Below are positions 17,380 to 27,788 of a stretch of 64,000 nucleotides of DNA, in pieces. The stretch lies in the NCBI GenBank assembly GCA_934131695.1, contig CAKOZV010000003.1:1-64000 (forward strand), read 5' to 3'. How positions within the stretch are numbered: the first letter of the stretch is position 1; each line of letters starts with the position of its first letter. Under the pieces are notes generated by a model, which was given only the letters and a program-made list of their open reading frames with translations, did not search any database and was not told the origin of the DNA. Origin of the DNA: an uncultured Bacilli bacterium. GTDB lineage: Bacteria; Bacillota_I; Bacilli_A; RF39; UBA660. Made by a program: the position numbers and the translations under genes.

Positions 17380-17904
17380 ATGAAAAAGTATTATAAACCT
17401 AATATTTATATAAAAGATATTTATCAAATACCTATTGCTAAACTAAAGAAAGAAGGAGTAAAAGCCTTAGTCTTTGATCTTGATAATACTATTGCTATGA
17501 CAAGTGAAAAGTACCCAAATGATAAAGTAGTTAAATACTTTAAGACCTTAAAAAAAGACTTTACTTTATTTATTCTTTCTAATAGTCCTAAAAAAAGAGT
17601 TAAACCGTTTGGCGATAAGTTAGAAATTAAATATTATCATTTATCATTAAAACCAAGTACTAGAAATATGAGAAAACTACTTAGAGAAAATAACCTAGCT
17701 AGGGAAGATATAGTCTTAATAGGTGATCAATATATGACTGATATGTTATTAGCTAAAAAATTAAAGATAAAGACAATACTAGTAGATCCAATATCTAATA
17801 AAGAATTTAAAATAACTAGTATTAATAGATTTCTAGAAAGAAGAATACTAAAGAAACTAGCAAAAGATAAAATACTAGAGAAAGGAAAATATTATCATGA
17901 ATGA
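17380..17904 (+). CDS. yqeG: YqeG family HAD-type phosphatase
   Basis: The 174-residue protein belongs to HAD class IIIA (YqeG). Motif I is FDLDNTI with the nucleophile Asp, motif II is ILSNSP, a Lys follows in LSLKPS, and motif IV is IGDQYMTDML. These are phosphatases of unknown physiological substrate. Its stop overlaps the next gene by 8 bases. In Bacilli yqeG sits next to the ribosome-assembly GTPase yqeH, exactly as here, so co-function in ribosome assembly or metabolite repair is plausible. Confidence 0.9.
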   Translation: MKKYYKPNIYIKDIYQIPIAKLKKEGVKALVFDLDNTIAMTSEKYPNDKVVKYFKTLKKDFTLFILSNSPKKRVKPFGDKLEIKYYHLSLKPSTRNMRKLLRENNLAREDIVLIGDQYMTDMLLAKKLKIKTILVDPISNKEFKITSINRFLERRILKKLAKDKILEKGKYYHE

Positions 17905-18904
17905 AGAAAAATACTGTAAAGGTTGTGGTATTAAACTGCAAGATGAAAATGTTTTACAAGAAGGGTATACTGTTAGTCTAGAACAAGATTACTGTCAAAG
18001 ATGTTTTAGAATAAAAAACTATGGTGATTATCAAGTAGTTACTAAGAGTAATGATGAATATATAGATATATTAAAAAAAGTAGGAGAGACTAAAGACTTA
18101 GTCTTATATATAGCAGATTTACTAAACTTAGAAGAAGACTTTGAAGAGATTAGAAAGTATATACCTAATAAGATGATATTAGTCTTAAATAAGAAAGATG
18201 TCTTACCAAAGTCAGTTAAAGAAGAAAAGATTCTTGACTACTTTAATAATATGGATACACCATTTGAAAAAGTAGTAGTTATTAGTGTAGAAAAGAATCA
18301 AAATATTGATTACTTATTAAAACAGATTAAACTATATCAGACAAGTAAAGATGTCTATGTAGTAGGACATACTAATGCTGGAAAGAGTACGTTAATTAAT
18401 AAACTTATTTCTAATTATTCAGATAATAATGAGGAGTTAACTATTTCACCACTACCTGCTACTACTTTAAGTACCGTAAGAATAGAACTTAATGATTATT
18501 TAACATTAATAGATACACCAGGACTAGTCGATAGTGGTAGTATAGTTAATGTGGTAGATAAGAGTACTTTAAAGAAAATAAGTCCTAGAAAAGAAATTAA
18601 ACCTAAGACTTATCAAGTTAGAAAAGGACAAAGTATTTTAGTAGATGGTTTATTAAGAATAGATTATACAAGTGGTGAGAAGAATAGCTTTACGTTCTAT
18701 ATGTCTAATGATTTAAAAATAAGAAAGATAGCTAGTAAGAGAATGGACTTAAAAGAAGAGATGGGTAAGACTACTCATCAGATGAAATTTGACGAAGATT
18801 TATGTATTAATGGTTTAGGATTTATCAAGATGGTTAATCAAGGAACAGTTGATATTTATACCTATCCAAATGTTACAAGTTATACAAGAAAAAATTTAAT
18901 ATAG
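17897..18904 (+). CDS. yqeH: Ribosome biogenesis GTPase YqeH
   Basis: YqeH is a circularly permuted GTPase needed for 30S subunit assembly. The N-terminus carries a four-Cys zinc finger (CKGCG and CQRCF). The GTPase motifs then occur in permuted order: G4 LNKKDVL first, then G1 GHTNAGKST near residue 157, and G3 DTPGL. A C-terminal RNA-binding region follows. Length (335 aa) is close to Bacillus YqeH. It overlaps yqeG by 8 bases and is followed by dnaG after 16 bases. Confidence 0.93.
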   Translation: MNEEKYCKGCGIKLQDENVLQEGYTVSLEQDYCQRCFRIKNYGDYQVVTKSNDEYIDILKKVGETKDLVLYIADLLNLEEDFEEIRKYIPNKMILVLNKKDVLPKSVKEEKILDYFNNMDTPFEKVVVISVEKNQNIDYLLKQIKLYQTSKDVYVVGHTNAGKSTLINKLISNYSDNNEELTISPLPATTLSTVRIELNDYLTLIDTPGLVDSGSIVNVVDKSTLKKISPRKEIKPKTYQVRKGQSILVDGLLRIDYTSGEKNSFTFYMSNDLKIRKIASKRMDLKEEMGKTTHQMKFDEDLCINGLGFIKMVNQGTVDIYTYPNVTSYTRKNLI

Positions 18905-18920
18905 AAGTGGAGGGATAATA

Positions 18921-20660
18921 ATGAATCAACAAGACATCATAAGAGAGATTAGACAAAAAAATGATATAGTTGATATCATTAGTGAAAAAATCCCTCTTGT
19001 TGCTCGGGGTAAAAACTACTTTGGTGTTTGTCCTTTTCATGATGATACTAACCCTTCCATGAGTGTATCAAGAGAAAAGCAGATATATACTTGTTTTTCT
19101 TGTCATGCGACTGGTAATGTTTTTAATTTTTTGATGGATTATGAACATAAAGAGTTTAGAGAAGTCTTAAAAGAATTAGCTGATAGAGTGGGTATTCCCT
19201 TAGTAGGTTACCATGAAGAAAAGAAAATAACTAAATATGATAAATGGTATGATATATATAATCTAGCTTTAAAGTATTATCAGAATAACTTGATGAGTAC
19301 CATGGGAAAAGATGCTAGAAGCTATCTTGAAAATAGAAGTATAAATGAAGAAGTAATTAAAAAGTTTGAACTAGGTTGGTCTCTAGATAATAATAACTTA
19401 ACTAATCTTTTAACGAAGAAAGGGTATCCAATAGACTTGCTTAATCAAGTAGGATTAAGTAGTGGTAATAATGACTTGTATCGTAATAGATTAATGTTTC
19501 CTTTGCATGACTTAAATGGTAGAGTGATTGGTTTTAGTGGTAGAATAATTACTAGTGGGAAACAAAATAAGTATTTAAATACGAAAGAAACAGAACTTTT
19601 TAAAAAGGGAAAACTACTATATCATTATCATATTGCTAAAGAAGCAGTAAGAGTTAGTAAAAATGTAATTATAATGGAAGGCTTTATGGATATTATAAGA
19701 GCTAGTATTTTTGGCTTTGATAATACGATTGCTACTATGGGTACAGCTCTTACTAAAGACCATATCAATAATATCAAAAGATTATCCTTAAATATTATCT
19801 TATGTTTTGATGGTGATGAGGCAGGACAAAAAGCAACACTATCAGCTGGAAACTTATTTCAAGAAGCGGGTATAGAAGTTAAAGTAATAGAGTTACCGGA
19901 AGAAGATGACCCTGATAGTTTCTTATTAACCAAAGGAAAAGAGGCTTTTGCTAGCTTAATTAACAGTGCTATATATTTTAAAGATTATAAGATTAAAAGA
20001 TTAAAAAGTAAGGTTAATTTCGCTAGTAGTGAAGAAAAAGCTAACTATATCCATCAAGTTTTAGAAGAAACTAAGGAAATAGATGATCAAATAAGAATAG
20101 AAATAATTCTAAAAGACCTTGCAAAAAACTTCGAAATAGGGTATAATACCTTGGAAAAAAGTTTTCAAGAATTAAAAGGCAAGAAAGAGATTAAGCCTTT
20201 AAAAATTGTGGAAACGAAGACACCCACTGAAAAATTAGATAAGTATCAAAAAGCTAGTTATGCACTACTTTCTTATATGATTGATTCACCTTGGGTAATA
20301 GAAGAAGTAGAAAAAGCACATTTAGTCTTTCCTACTGATAAATTAAGATTATTAGAAAGTGAAATAGTAGACTATTACAGAACTAATGGTTTTATAACTT
20401 GGGCTGACTTTTATACTTATCTTGGCACAAATGAGGAACTAATAAAACTCTTATCACAAGTAGGATCTTATCCTTTAAAAAAGGAAGTAGATAAAAAAGA
20501 TATTTCTGATTATAAAAGTGTTATTCTAGACTATAGTAGAAAACAACAAATCAAAAGATTAAATAAGAAATTATTAGATACTGTTGATCCACTAGAACAA
20601 GCAAGGCTTGCTGAAGAGATAAGGAAATTAAGGATTGGGGAGAAGCAAAATGGTAAATGA
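18921..20660 (+). CDS. dnaG: DNA primase DnaG
   Basis: DnaG makes RNA primers for the lagging strand. The N-terminal CHC2 zinc finger reads CPFH...CFSCHATG. The catalytic core has RLMFPLHD and FSGR, and the TOPRIM domain contains [11 protein letters not shown] and LCFDGDEAG with the metal-binding acidic residues. The C-terminal third is the helicase-interaction domain. Length 579 aa is typical. A GGAGGG site precedes the ATG. It overlaps rpoD by 11 bases, as in the conserved macromolecular-synthesis operon. Confidence 0.95.
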   Translation: MNQQDIIREIRQKNDIVDIISEKIPLVARGKNYFGVCPFHDDTNPSMSVSREKQIYTCFSCHATGNVFNFLMDYEHKEFREVLKELADRVGIPLVGYHEEKKITKYDKWYDIYNLALKYYQNNLMSTMGKDARSYLENRSINEEVIKKFELGWSLDNNNLTNLLTKKGYPIDLLNQVGLSSGNNDLYRNRLMFPLHDLNGRVIGFSGRIITSGKQNKYLNTKETELFKKGKLLYHYHIAKEAVRVSKNVIIMEGFMDIIRASIFGFDNTIATMGTALTKDHINNIKRLSLNIILCFDGDEAGQKATLSAGNLFQEAGIEVKVIELPEEDDPDSFLLTKGKEAFASLINSAIYFKDYKIKRLKSKVNFASSEEKANYIHQVLEETKEIDDQIRIEIILKDLAKNFEIGYNTLEKSFQELKGKKEIKPLKIVETKTPTEKLDKYQKASYALLSYMIDSPWVIEEVEKAHLVFPTDKLRLLESEIVDYYRTNGFITWADFYTYLGTNEELIKLLSQVGSYPLKKEVDKKDISDYKSVILDYSRKQQIKRLNKKLLDTVDPLEQARLAEEIRKLRIGEKQNGK

Positions 20661-21744
20661 AATTAAAACTATTGAACAAAGAAAAGAAACTCTTCTTAAA
20701 AAAGGTAGTGAAAAAGGATTCATTACTTATGAAGAGATGGCTAATGAATTAAAAGGATTAGAACTAGATAGTGATAGTCTTGATGATTTATATAACAGTT
20801 TAGTAGATGCTGGTATTGAAATAGTAAGTGAAGATGCAAATGATACCGAAGCAAGTGGTGAAGAAATCACTGATGATACTTTAGTTGAGAATATTACTTT
20901 ATCTAAAGATATTAAGATTAATGATCCAGTTAGAATGTATTTAAAAGAGATTGGTAGAATTCCACTACTTACTTCAGATGAAGAATTTGAAAATGCTCGT
21001 CGTGCCCTTGAAGGTGATGAAGAAGCAAAAAGAATCTTAGCTGAATCAAACTTGCGTCTAGTTGTTTCTATTGCTAAACGTTATGTAGGTAGAGGTATGC
21101 TTTTCCTTGACCTTATCCAAGAAGGAAATATTGGTCTTATGAAAGCCGTTGATAAGTTTGATCCGGAAAAAGGTTATAAATTTTCAACTTATGCTACTTG
21201 GTGGATTAGACAAGCTATTACTAGAGCATTAGCCGATCAAGCAAGAACTATTCGTGTTCCTGTCCATATGGTTGAAACTATCAATAAACTAGCTCGTGTA
21301 CAACGACAATTAACACAAGACTTAAATAGAGAACCAACTGATGAAGAGATAGCTAAGAAATTAGGAATTTCTGTTGATAAAGTAAGAGAAGTATATAAAA
21401 TTAGTCAAGATCCAGTATCACTTGAAACACCAATCGGTGAAGAGGATGACTCCCATTTAGGAGACTTTATAAGAGATGAGAGAACTGTTAGTCCAGAAGA
21501 GTATGCTACTGAGGAATTATTAAAAGAAGAGTTAGCGGGTGTTTTATTAACATTAACTGACCGTGAAGAAAAAGTATTAAGACTTCGTTTTGGACTAGAT
21601 GATGGACAATGTAGAACACTTGAAGAAGTAGGACAAATCTTTGGAGTTACTAGAGAGAGAATTAGACAAATAGAAGCAAAAGCTTTAAGAAAATTAAGAC
21701 ATCCATCTAGATCTCGTAAGTTAAAGGATTTCTTAACAGACTAA
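20650..21744 (+). CDS. rpoD: Primary RNA polymerase sigma factor (RpoD/SigA)
   Basis: The 364-residue housekeeping sigma factor has a short region 1.1. Region 1.2 to 2 contains [36 protein letters not shown] and [17 protein letters not shown], with the canonical -10 residues Gln and Thr. Region 3 contains RVPVHMVE. Region 4.2 reads [17 protein letters not shown] with the standard -35 residues Arg, Glu and Gln. The start at 20650 has GGGGAGAAG 6 bases upstream. It overlaps dnaG upstream and trmK downstream (TAATG), so the three genes are coupled. It is the ancestor-like neighbour of the three divergent sigma paralogues downstream. Confidence 0.97.
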   Translation: MVNEIKTIEQRKETLLKKGSEKGFITYEEMANELKGLELDSDSLDDLYNSLVDAGIEIVSEDANDTEASGEEITDDTLVENITLSKDIKINDPVRMYLKEIGRIPLLTSDEEFENARRALEGDEEAKRILAESNLRLVVSIAKRYVGRGMLFLDLIQEGNIGLMKAVDKFDPEKGYKFSTYATWWIRQAITRALADQARTIRVPVHMVETINKLARVQRQLTQDLNREPTDEEIAKKLGISVDKVREVYKISQDPVSLETPIGEEDDSHLGDFIRDERTVSPEEYATEELLKEELAGVLLTLTDREEKVLRLRFGLDDGQCRTLEEVGQIFGVTRERIRQIEAKALRKLRHPSRSRKLKDFLTD

Positions 21745-22403
21745 TGAAAATAAATAATCGTTTAAAACTAGTTGGAGATTATGTTGATAAGGGAAGTATT
21801 CCTCTTGATATTGGATGTGATCATGCAAAGTTATCCATCTACTTATTAAAAGAGAGAAACTTTCCTTTTGTTTATGCTTCTGATAATAAATCTGGTCCAT
21901 TAAATCAAGCCAAAGAAAATGTAGATTACTATAATCTAGCAGATAGAATAGAACTAATTAAAGCTGAAGGACTTAATTCTCTTAATGATAAAATTGATAC
22001 TATTACGGTAACTGGTATGGGTGGTTTAACTATAAATAAAATGTTTTTAGAAAATAGAGATAAACTTACTAATATTAAAACTATTATCTTATCTCCTAAT
22101 AACTTTATAAAAGAAGTAAGAGAGACTATTACTAGCTTAGGATACTATCTAAAAGATGAAGAATTAGTAGAAGAAAGTGATAAGTTATACCATGTTTTAG
22201 TTTTTTCCAAGGGAAATAGAATATATTTTGATGAAGAGCTGTATTTGGGACCTGTCTTAATGACTAAGAATAAGGAAATTATAAAAAAATACTATAGAAA
22301 TGAGTTAAGTAATATAAATAATCTCTTATTAAATAATAATATTCCTAAAGAGAAGAAAGAAGAACTTAAAAAACTAAAAAAACATTTAGAAGATGCTTGC
22401 TAA
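21744..22403 (+). CDS. trmK: tRNA (adenine22-N1)-methyltransferase TrmK
   Basis: TrmK methylates N1 of A22 in tRNA with SAM. The Rossmann-type SAM site shows DIGCDHAKLSIYL, and the TVTGMGGLTI motif IV region is characteristic of this family. The C-terminal ~60 residues form a helical coil. The start codon overlaps the rpoD stop. In many Firmicutes trmK directly follows rpoD, which supports the assignment. Its last codons lie inside the terminator hairpin. Confidence 0.92.
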   Translation: MKINNRLKLVGDYVDKGSIPLDIGCDHAKLSIYLLKERNFPFVYASDNKSGPLNQAKENVDYYNLADRIELIKAEGLNSLNDKIDTITVTGMGGLTINKMFLENRDKLTNIKTIILSPNNFIKEVRETITSLGYYLKDEELVEESDKLYHVLVFSKGNRIYFDEELYLGPVLMTKNKEIIKKYYRNELSNINNLLLNNNIPKEKKEELKKLKKHLEDAC

Positions 22404-22418
22404 ATGTTTCTTTTTTTT
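22381..22418 (+). terminator. Terminator of the dnaG-rpoD-trmK operon
   Basis: A perfect 9-bp stem AACATTTAG/CTAAATGTT, overlapping the trmK stop codon, is followed by a long T run. A TATAAT -10 element (22423-22428) for the next gene comes immediately after. Confidence 0.85.
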
Positions 22419-22450
22419 ATATTATAATTAGCAAGGAAGTGACAGCAAAG

Positions 22451-25018
22451 ATGGAACTAACAACGGAAAAAATAAAAACAATGACTTTTGAAGAATTGTA
22501 CAAATTATTAACTCCTACCTTAAGAGAAATAGGAAAAGAATATTCTTATATAAGTCCATCAAAAAAAGCTATTGATAATTGGTTAAAGAAAATAGTAGAA
22601 GAGAAATACAAAAAAGTAATAAGTAATGATAGGGTAACATCAATAGACTTCACTACTGTAGTAAAAAAGAATATTAATCATTATTTAAAAACGGCATTTA
22701 CAGAAGGAAAAGGTTTAGAAATATTTAATAGATATGTAGATAAAAATGTAAAAGGAAGAAAAAAGACACAATATTTTTTTAAAAAGATAATAGATTTTTT
22801 CTATGGATTTAATTATTATCCTGATAATGAAGTTTGTCTTAGCCTATTAAATAACAATAAAAAGGTAAATCAAATTTTAGCTAAAGTAGTAGAAGAAAAA
22901 AAGTATTTATTAGGCAAAATGGAAATAGAAAAGATTTTTAAGGATGATATTTCTGTATCACTTGTAGAAACATATTGCATATTAAATAATATTGATAATG
23001 ATATAGATAATAATGTAGATTACATGGATGATAATACAACAAACTATTTTAATTTAGGCGCTTCGCTTTTAACGGAAGAAGAGAAAGTGGAATTACTAGT
23101 TAGAGTAAAGCAAGGTGATAAAAAAGCTAGAGATATAATGGTTGAGAAAAATTTAAAACTTGTTATTAAGATTGCTGTCAAATATCAGGGAAGAGGACTT
23201 GAACTTTCAGACCTAGTCCAAGAAGGAAGTATAGGACTCATGAAATCTATTGATAAATTTGACTTGAAAAAGGGGTGCAGATTTTCAACCTATGCTACTT
23301 GGTGGATTAGACAGGCAATAGTAAGAGCAGTTCATGAACAAGGTAGAACAGTTCGTCTTCCTGTGAACCTCAATGAAAAAATTATTAAAACTAAAAATAC
23401 AATAACAAAATTAGAAAAAGAATTAGGTAGAGAGCCAACTACTGAAGAAATAGCTAATAACTTAAATGTTTCTATTAAAAAAGTTGAAAAAATACTTACC
23501 GCTAGTCAAACTATGACCTCAATAAATCAAAGAATTAACGATGATAATGATTCAGAACTGGGTGATTTAATTGAAAATAATACTGCTACGCCAGAAGAGG
23601 TAATAGTAGAAAAAATAACATCTGAAGAAATACAAGACAAGCTATCAATATTAAGTGATAGACAACGACAAGTTATAATACTTCGTTTTGGATTAGATGG
23701 AAATGAGCCAAAAACCCTTCAAGAAATAGGAGATATTATAGGATGTACTAGAGAAAATGTAAGATTAATAGAGCTTAGAATATTAAAAAAACTTAAACGC
23801 AGTATGTATAGGTGGAGAGATGAAAAAACAATTTCTGAGTCTGATATGCTAGTTAAAAATCAGCGCTATAGATCTAAAAATAACATATATGACTATTTCT
23901 ATGAATATCAAAAAGAGGAAATAGAAAAGGTCATTAAAGAATTAAACGAAAGAGCCTTAGCAGTTTTACATATGAGATATGGTGATGATTTTGCTAATCC
24001 AATATTTGATGGTAATTTAACAGAAAAAGATAAAAATTATTTAAAACGTTATATTTTTCCTAAAATAAAAAAAGCATTAGAAAAAAATGAAAAAACAAAG
24101 ATGCCAAAAGAAGTACCATTAATTAGCAAGGTATCACCACATACTGATATCGATGAAAAACTAGACGATTTGCTAGAATCTACAAGTTTAGGTACTGAAA
24201 AAGTAAATATTAGTGAAACAAAGAGAGAAAGAAAAAACATTATTACAAATGAACATATAAAAAAGTTAGAAATAGGAGTTAAAAAAATGAATGAGTTAGA
24301 AAATATAAAAACAACAAAAAAAAGAAAGACTAAAAAATCAAGAAATAATATATATGGTTATTTTAGTGAGTATGAAAAAGAAGAAGTAGCTGAAGTTATT
24401 GAAGGATTAGATGATAAATCATTAGCAGTACTACATATGAAATATGGTGAAGATTTTGCTAATCCGATTATGGGAACTTTATCAGAGGATGATAAAAAAT
24501 TTCTACATGGTTGTGTTTTCCCTAAAATAAAAAGAAGGTTGAAAAACAAAAATGTTAGAGAAGTTAAAAAAGAAATATCATTAGATAAAGAAGAGGTAAC
24601 AACTTGTAAAACAGAAGAATTACCTTGTTTAATAGAAGATACTAGTTTTGATAAGGAAAACACTGAAGTTAATGAATTAAAAATAGAAAGTGAAAATAAC
24701 ATTGTGGATGTATATATAGGGACTTTAGAAATATTTAATAGAAATGAATTTAAAGAATTAACTAAAACTAAATCAATAAAGGAAATCATTATTTTGTCAT
24801 TGGCTTTTGGATATGTAGATAATAAATACTTTTTGCCAAACCAAATTGCCAACTTTTTAGGGATGGAACAAGAAGAAGTTACAACAATTATTAAAAGTGG
24901 GTTAGTTGATTATAAAGAAAAGTTGAGTGAGATTGTAGATCAATCATTAGATAAGATGATAGAAACAAAGGTAGATAGTAAATCTAAAGTATATGTTAAA
25001 AAATCATTTGATAAATAA
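22451..25018 (+). CDS. Large divergent sigma-70 family protein, paralogue 1
   Basis: This 855-residue protein embeds a complete sigma-70 core inside extra domains. Residues 1-190 form a helical domain of unknown function shared with the next two genes. Sigma region 2 (~200-300) has DLVQEGSIGLMKSIDKFD and [17 protein letters not shown], region 3 has VRLPVNLNE, and region 4 (~385-450) has CTRENVRLIELRILKKL. After it come two copies (~478-545 and ~632-700) of a module of the form IYxYFxxYxKEE...LAVLHMxYGxDFANPI...FPKIK. A C-terminal helix-turn-helix-like segment (~725-800) follows. The start at 22451 has AAGGAAG further upstream than usual. A normal sigma-A is about 360 aa, so this is more than twice the size. 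It can be expected to bind RNA polymerase core; its target promoters are unknown. Confidence 0.8.
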   Translation: MELTTEKIKTMTFEELYKLLTPTLREIGKEYSYISPSKKAIDNWLKKIVEEKYKKVISNDRVTSIDFTTVVKKNINHYLKTAFTEGKGLEIFNRYVDKNVKGRKKTQYFFKKIIDFFYGFNYYPDNEVCLSLLNNNKKVNQILAKVVEEKKYLLGKMEIEKIFKDDISVSLVETYCILNNIDNDIDNNVDYMDDNTTNYFNLGASLLTEEEKVELLVRVKQGDKKARDIMVEKNLKLVIKIAVKYQGRGLELSDLVQEGSIGLMKSIDKFDLKKGCRFSTYATWWIRQAIVRAVHEQGRTVRLPVNLNEKIIKTKNTITKLEKELGREPTTEEIANNLNVSIKKVEKILTASQTMTSINQRINDDNDSELGDLIENNTATPEEVIVEKITSEEIQDKLSILSDRQRQVIILRFGLDGNEPKTLQEIGDIIGCTRENVRLIELRILKKLKRSMYRWRDEKTISESDMLVKNQRYRSKNNIYDYFYEYQKEEIEKVIKELNERALAVLHMRYGDDFANPIFDGNLTEKDKNYLKRYIFPKIKKALEKNEKTKMPKEVPLISKVSPHTDIDEKLDDLLESTSLGTEKVNISETKRERKNIITNEHIKKLEIGVKKMNELENIKTTKKRKTKKSRNNIYGYFSEYEKEEVAEVIEGLDDKSLAVLHMKYGEDFANPIMGTLSEDDKKFLHGCVFPKIKRRLKNKNVREVKKEISLDKEEVTTCKTEELPCLIEDTSFDKENTEVNELKIESENNIVDVYIGTLEIFNRNEFKELTKTKSIKEIIILSLAFGYVDNKYFLPNQIANFLGMEQEEVTTIIKSGLVDYKEKLSEIVDQSLDKMIETKVDSKSKVYVKKSFDK

Positions 25019-25024
25019 GCCTTA

Positions 25025-25630
25025 AAGTAGCAGTTAGAGATAGGAGTGAAAAAATATGAGTGAATCAGAAAATATAAGTGAGTAAATGGTGAAAAAACAA
25101 GGAAAAGCAAAAAATCTAGAAATAATATATGTGACTATTTTGATGAATATCAAAAAGAAGAACTAAAAAAAGTGATAGAGGTATTAGGTGATAAAGAATT
25201 AACAGTTTTACATATGAAATATGGTGAAGATTTTGCAAATCCAGTTCTTGGTACTTTATCGTATAGTGATAAAAGGTATTTAAATAATGTTATTTTTCCA
25301 AAAATAAAAAGAATGTTAGAAAGAAATAAAAATAGAAAAGAAATAGAACAAACAAAACATTGTGAAGAAGAGAATCTACCTCTTTCAATGGAAACAATTG
25401 ATTCTGACAAAGGAAATAATGGAATTAATGAAACAAGAACAGAAAGTGAAATTGACATTATGGATGAATATATAAAAACAGTAGAAATATTTAATATAGA
25501 TACTCTTAAAGAAATCACTAAGACTAAGTCAATGAAGGAGATTGTTGTTCTGGCTCTAGCTTTAGGATATGTAGATGATAAATACTTTTTTGCTAACTCA
25601 ATTGCTAACTTTTTATCCTGTTATATCTGA
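25025..25630 (+). pseudogene. Decayed partial duplicate of the 3' end of sigma paralogue 1
   Basis: From ~25025 the DNA resembles the 3' third of the preceding gene, beginning at its LEIGVKKMNE segment. In-frame stops and a frame change break the first part (TAA at 25082-25084, TGA in the other frame). From ~25120 a continuous frame encodes another YFDEYQKEE...LTVLHMKYGEDFANP module and then the tail IMDEYIKTVEIFN...VLALALGYVDDKYF, ending early at a TGA. No good start codon or ribosome binding site is visible for this open part. I infer a segmental tandem duplication that has since decayed. Translation of the remaining open stretch cannot be excluded. Confidence 0.7.
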
Positions 25631-25668
25631 TTTATTTTTACTAAAGACATAGGATATTTAACTAATGG

Positions 25669-25697
25669 TTGCTAAATATTCTTTTTTTTGGTATAAT
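25669..25697 (+). promoter_or_regulatory. Promoter of sigma paralogue 2
   Basis: TTGCTA (25669-25674) and TATAAT (25692-25697) are 17 bp apart. The segment TTGCTAAAT...TTCTTTTTTTT closely matches the trmK terminator/promoter segment ahead of paralogue 1 (from 22397), suggesting that the upstream region was duplicated with the gene. Confidence 0.7.
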
Positions 25698-25722
25698 ATG
25701 TAAGAATTTTTGGAGGAATAAT

Positions 25723-27759
25723 ATGCAATTAGAAAATAAAACAATAAGAAAAATGTCAGTAGAAAAGCTAGCAGAATTGCCTGCTCAAGATATGAGGAAA
25801 ATCAGTGAAGTTTATTCTTTTGCTTTTGACTCTAAATCCGAGGCTATTGATTTAATGAATTCATTTATTAAATTAGAGTATTCTAAAATAGTTAATAATG
25901 AAAAAGAAGGAAACATAGATTTTCATAGTACTTTAGAAAATGTAATGAATAATTATGTTAGATCAATCTTTGAAACGGAATCTGAACCATTATATATAAG
26001 ACTATTTAACAATTATATGAAGGAGAATGTTGGAGAAATCACTGAGTATAAGCAAGTTCACGATGAAACTAGAAAAATAATAAATTTTTTCAAGACTATT
26101 AATTATCAACCATCCGAAATTATGTGCTCAACTATTTTGGCAAATAATTCTAAGTTTTCTACTATGATTGGAAAAATAGTGAATAGATATAGTAAAAAAT
26201 TAAGTAGTATGAATGCTGAAGAAATTTTCCCTGATCCTACAATGTTATCATTTGTAACTACCTATGCGTTTTTTAATGGAATAGAATTAAAAACTAATGA
26301 GGAAGAAAATGAAGAGATTGACCTAGAAACTTTGTCACCTACAGATACTTATAGTGATGATGATGTGAAGTTATACCTCAACTCTTTATCAAAACCATTA
26401 TTACCAAGTAAACAAAGGGAGTTATTCTTAAAAATGAAAGAAGGAGACGAAGATGCCAGAAATAAACTAATTGAAACTAATTTGGGATTAGTAATTCCAG
26501 TTGCTCTTCGTCATATGAATAAGGAAGTAAACTTTTTGGACCTGATTCAAGAAGGTAATATAGGTTTAATGATTGCTGTTGATAAATTCGATTGTGAAAG
26601 AGGATGTGCTTTTTCTACCTATGCAAATTGGTGGATTAGAAACTATGTTACTAGAGGAGTTATGAAGTATGGAAAATCAATCAAGATACCAATGAACGTC
26701 CAAATAAAAACAAGAAAATATAATTCAACTTTTAATAAACTAGCCGCTAGGCTTAAACGATATCCTACTCTAGATGAAATGGTAAAAGAAATGAATCTTA
26801 CAGATGAACAGTTATATCAATTTATGATAGGAAATACTAGAATTGTAAGTTTAGATGAACCGATTGGAACTGATGATAATTTATTAATAAGTGATTTTGT
26901 AACAACTGATGACTTAAGTGTTGAAGAAGATTATGAAAAGAAAGCATTAGAAAATGAAATAAGAAATGTACTTAATAGTGATTTGTTAGATGAACGTTCT
27001 ATAGAAATTTTAAAATTAAGAAATGGTTTTTATAATAATAAAGTTTATACTTTATCAGAAATATCTAATGTTTTTGGTATTAGTAGAGAAAGAATAAACA
27101 AATTAGAGAAAAAAGCTTATAGAAAGTTAAAAAGTTCTAGTTACTGTGACGATATACTCGCATACTTAGAAAATGGTAATAAAATAAAAGAAAGAGTTAT
27201 TAAAGAGCATCAAGATGAAATAGCTAAAAGAAGAGCCAATAGATTTAAAGTTAATCAAGAAGAAAAACCTGATCCTAGAAAAATCTATGCCTATTTTACC
27301 GGTTATAAAAAAGAAGAGTTGGCTGAGGTTATATCATCTTTAAAAGTAGAAGAGATAGAAATAGTAAAAGAATTATTTGGTGGCGATTTAGAAAAATTAT
27401 CTTATAGAAAAACGTCAACAGAAAGTAGCATGAGAAAATTTAGTAATGAAATTATTCCTATTATTGAAGATAGATTAAATACTGACTATATAAAAGTTTT
27501 AAATTACTTTATAAAATGCAATGGACTATCATTTGATTATGGTAAAACAGAAAATTATGATTTAGATGGTGACCAATTTGATGTGTTAGATAAATCTAAA
27601 ATTAATTATAATAGAATAAGAACAGTTCTATCAGCTCTTCCTCAAACTACCGTAATTGAATCTTCTAATACTGATAGTGGAAAAATAATAAATAATAAAG
27701 TATTGCAAAATAAGAGTAGTAGAAAAAATGAACAATCTAAGATATTAATATATAAATAA
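25723..27759 (+). CDS. Large divergent sigma-70 family protein, paralogue 2
   Basis: The 678-residue protein has the same plan as its neighbours. The helical N-terminal domain (~1-190) has conserved points such as IDF, INYQPSE and [12 protein letters not shown]. Sigma region 2 contains [20 protein letters not shown] and [13 protein letters not shown], and region 4 contains [30 protein letters not shown]-terminal extension holds one module [17 protein letters not shown]. The expected -10 residue Gln in region 2.4 is Asn here, and the -35 residue Gln in region 4.2 is Lys. The protein ends QSKILIYK, nearly identical to the end of paralogue 3. A TGGAGG site supports the ATG at 25723. It is followed by paralogue 3 after 29 bases, so the two are probably co-transcribed. 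Confidence 0.8.
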   Translation: MQLENKTIRKMSVEKLAELPAQDMRKISEVYSFAFDSKSEAIDLMNSFIKLEYSKIVNNEKEGNIDFHSTLENVMNNYVRSIFETESEPLYIRLFNNYMKENVGEITEYKQVHDETRKIINFFKTINYQPSEIMCSTILANNSKFSTMIGKIVNRYSKKLSSMNAEEIFPDPTMLSFVTTYAFFNGIELKTNEEENEEIDLETLSPTDTYSDDDVKLYLNSLSKPLLPSKQRELFLKMKEGDEDARNKLIETNLGLVIPVALRHMNKEVNFLDLIQEGNIGLMIAVDKFDCERGCAFSTYANWWIRNYVTRGVMKYGKSIKIPMNVQIKTRKYNSTFNKLAARLKRYPTLDEMVKEMNLTDEQLYQFMIGNTRIVSLDEPIGTDDNLLISDFVTTDDLSVEEDYEKKALENEIRNVLNSDLLDERSIEILKLRNGFYNNKVYTLSEISNVFGISRERINKLEKKAYRKLKSSSYCDDILAYLENGNKIKERVIKEHQDEIAKRRANRFKVNQEEKPDPRKIYAYFTGYKKEELAEVISSLKVEEIEIVKELFGGDLEKLSYRKTSTESSMRKFSNEIIPIIEDRLNTDYIKVLNYFIKCNGLSFDYGKTENYDLDGDQFDVLDKSKINYNRIRTVLSALPQTTVIESSNTDSGKIINNKVLQNKSSRKNEQSKILIYK

Positions 27760-27788
27760 CAATATCCAAAAATCAGGAGGTAAATATT

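Noticed and set aside
24049..25518. Minus-strand open frames opposite the sigma array 3' end (24049-24240, 24358-24852, 25150-25518)
   Set aside because: They are antisense to coding sequence rich in Lys/Glu codons, have Ser/Phe-rich low-complexity translations and no ribosome binding sites. Their repeats simply mirror the module on the plus strand.
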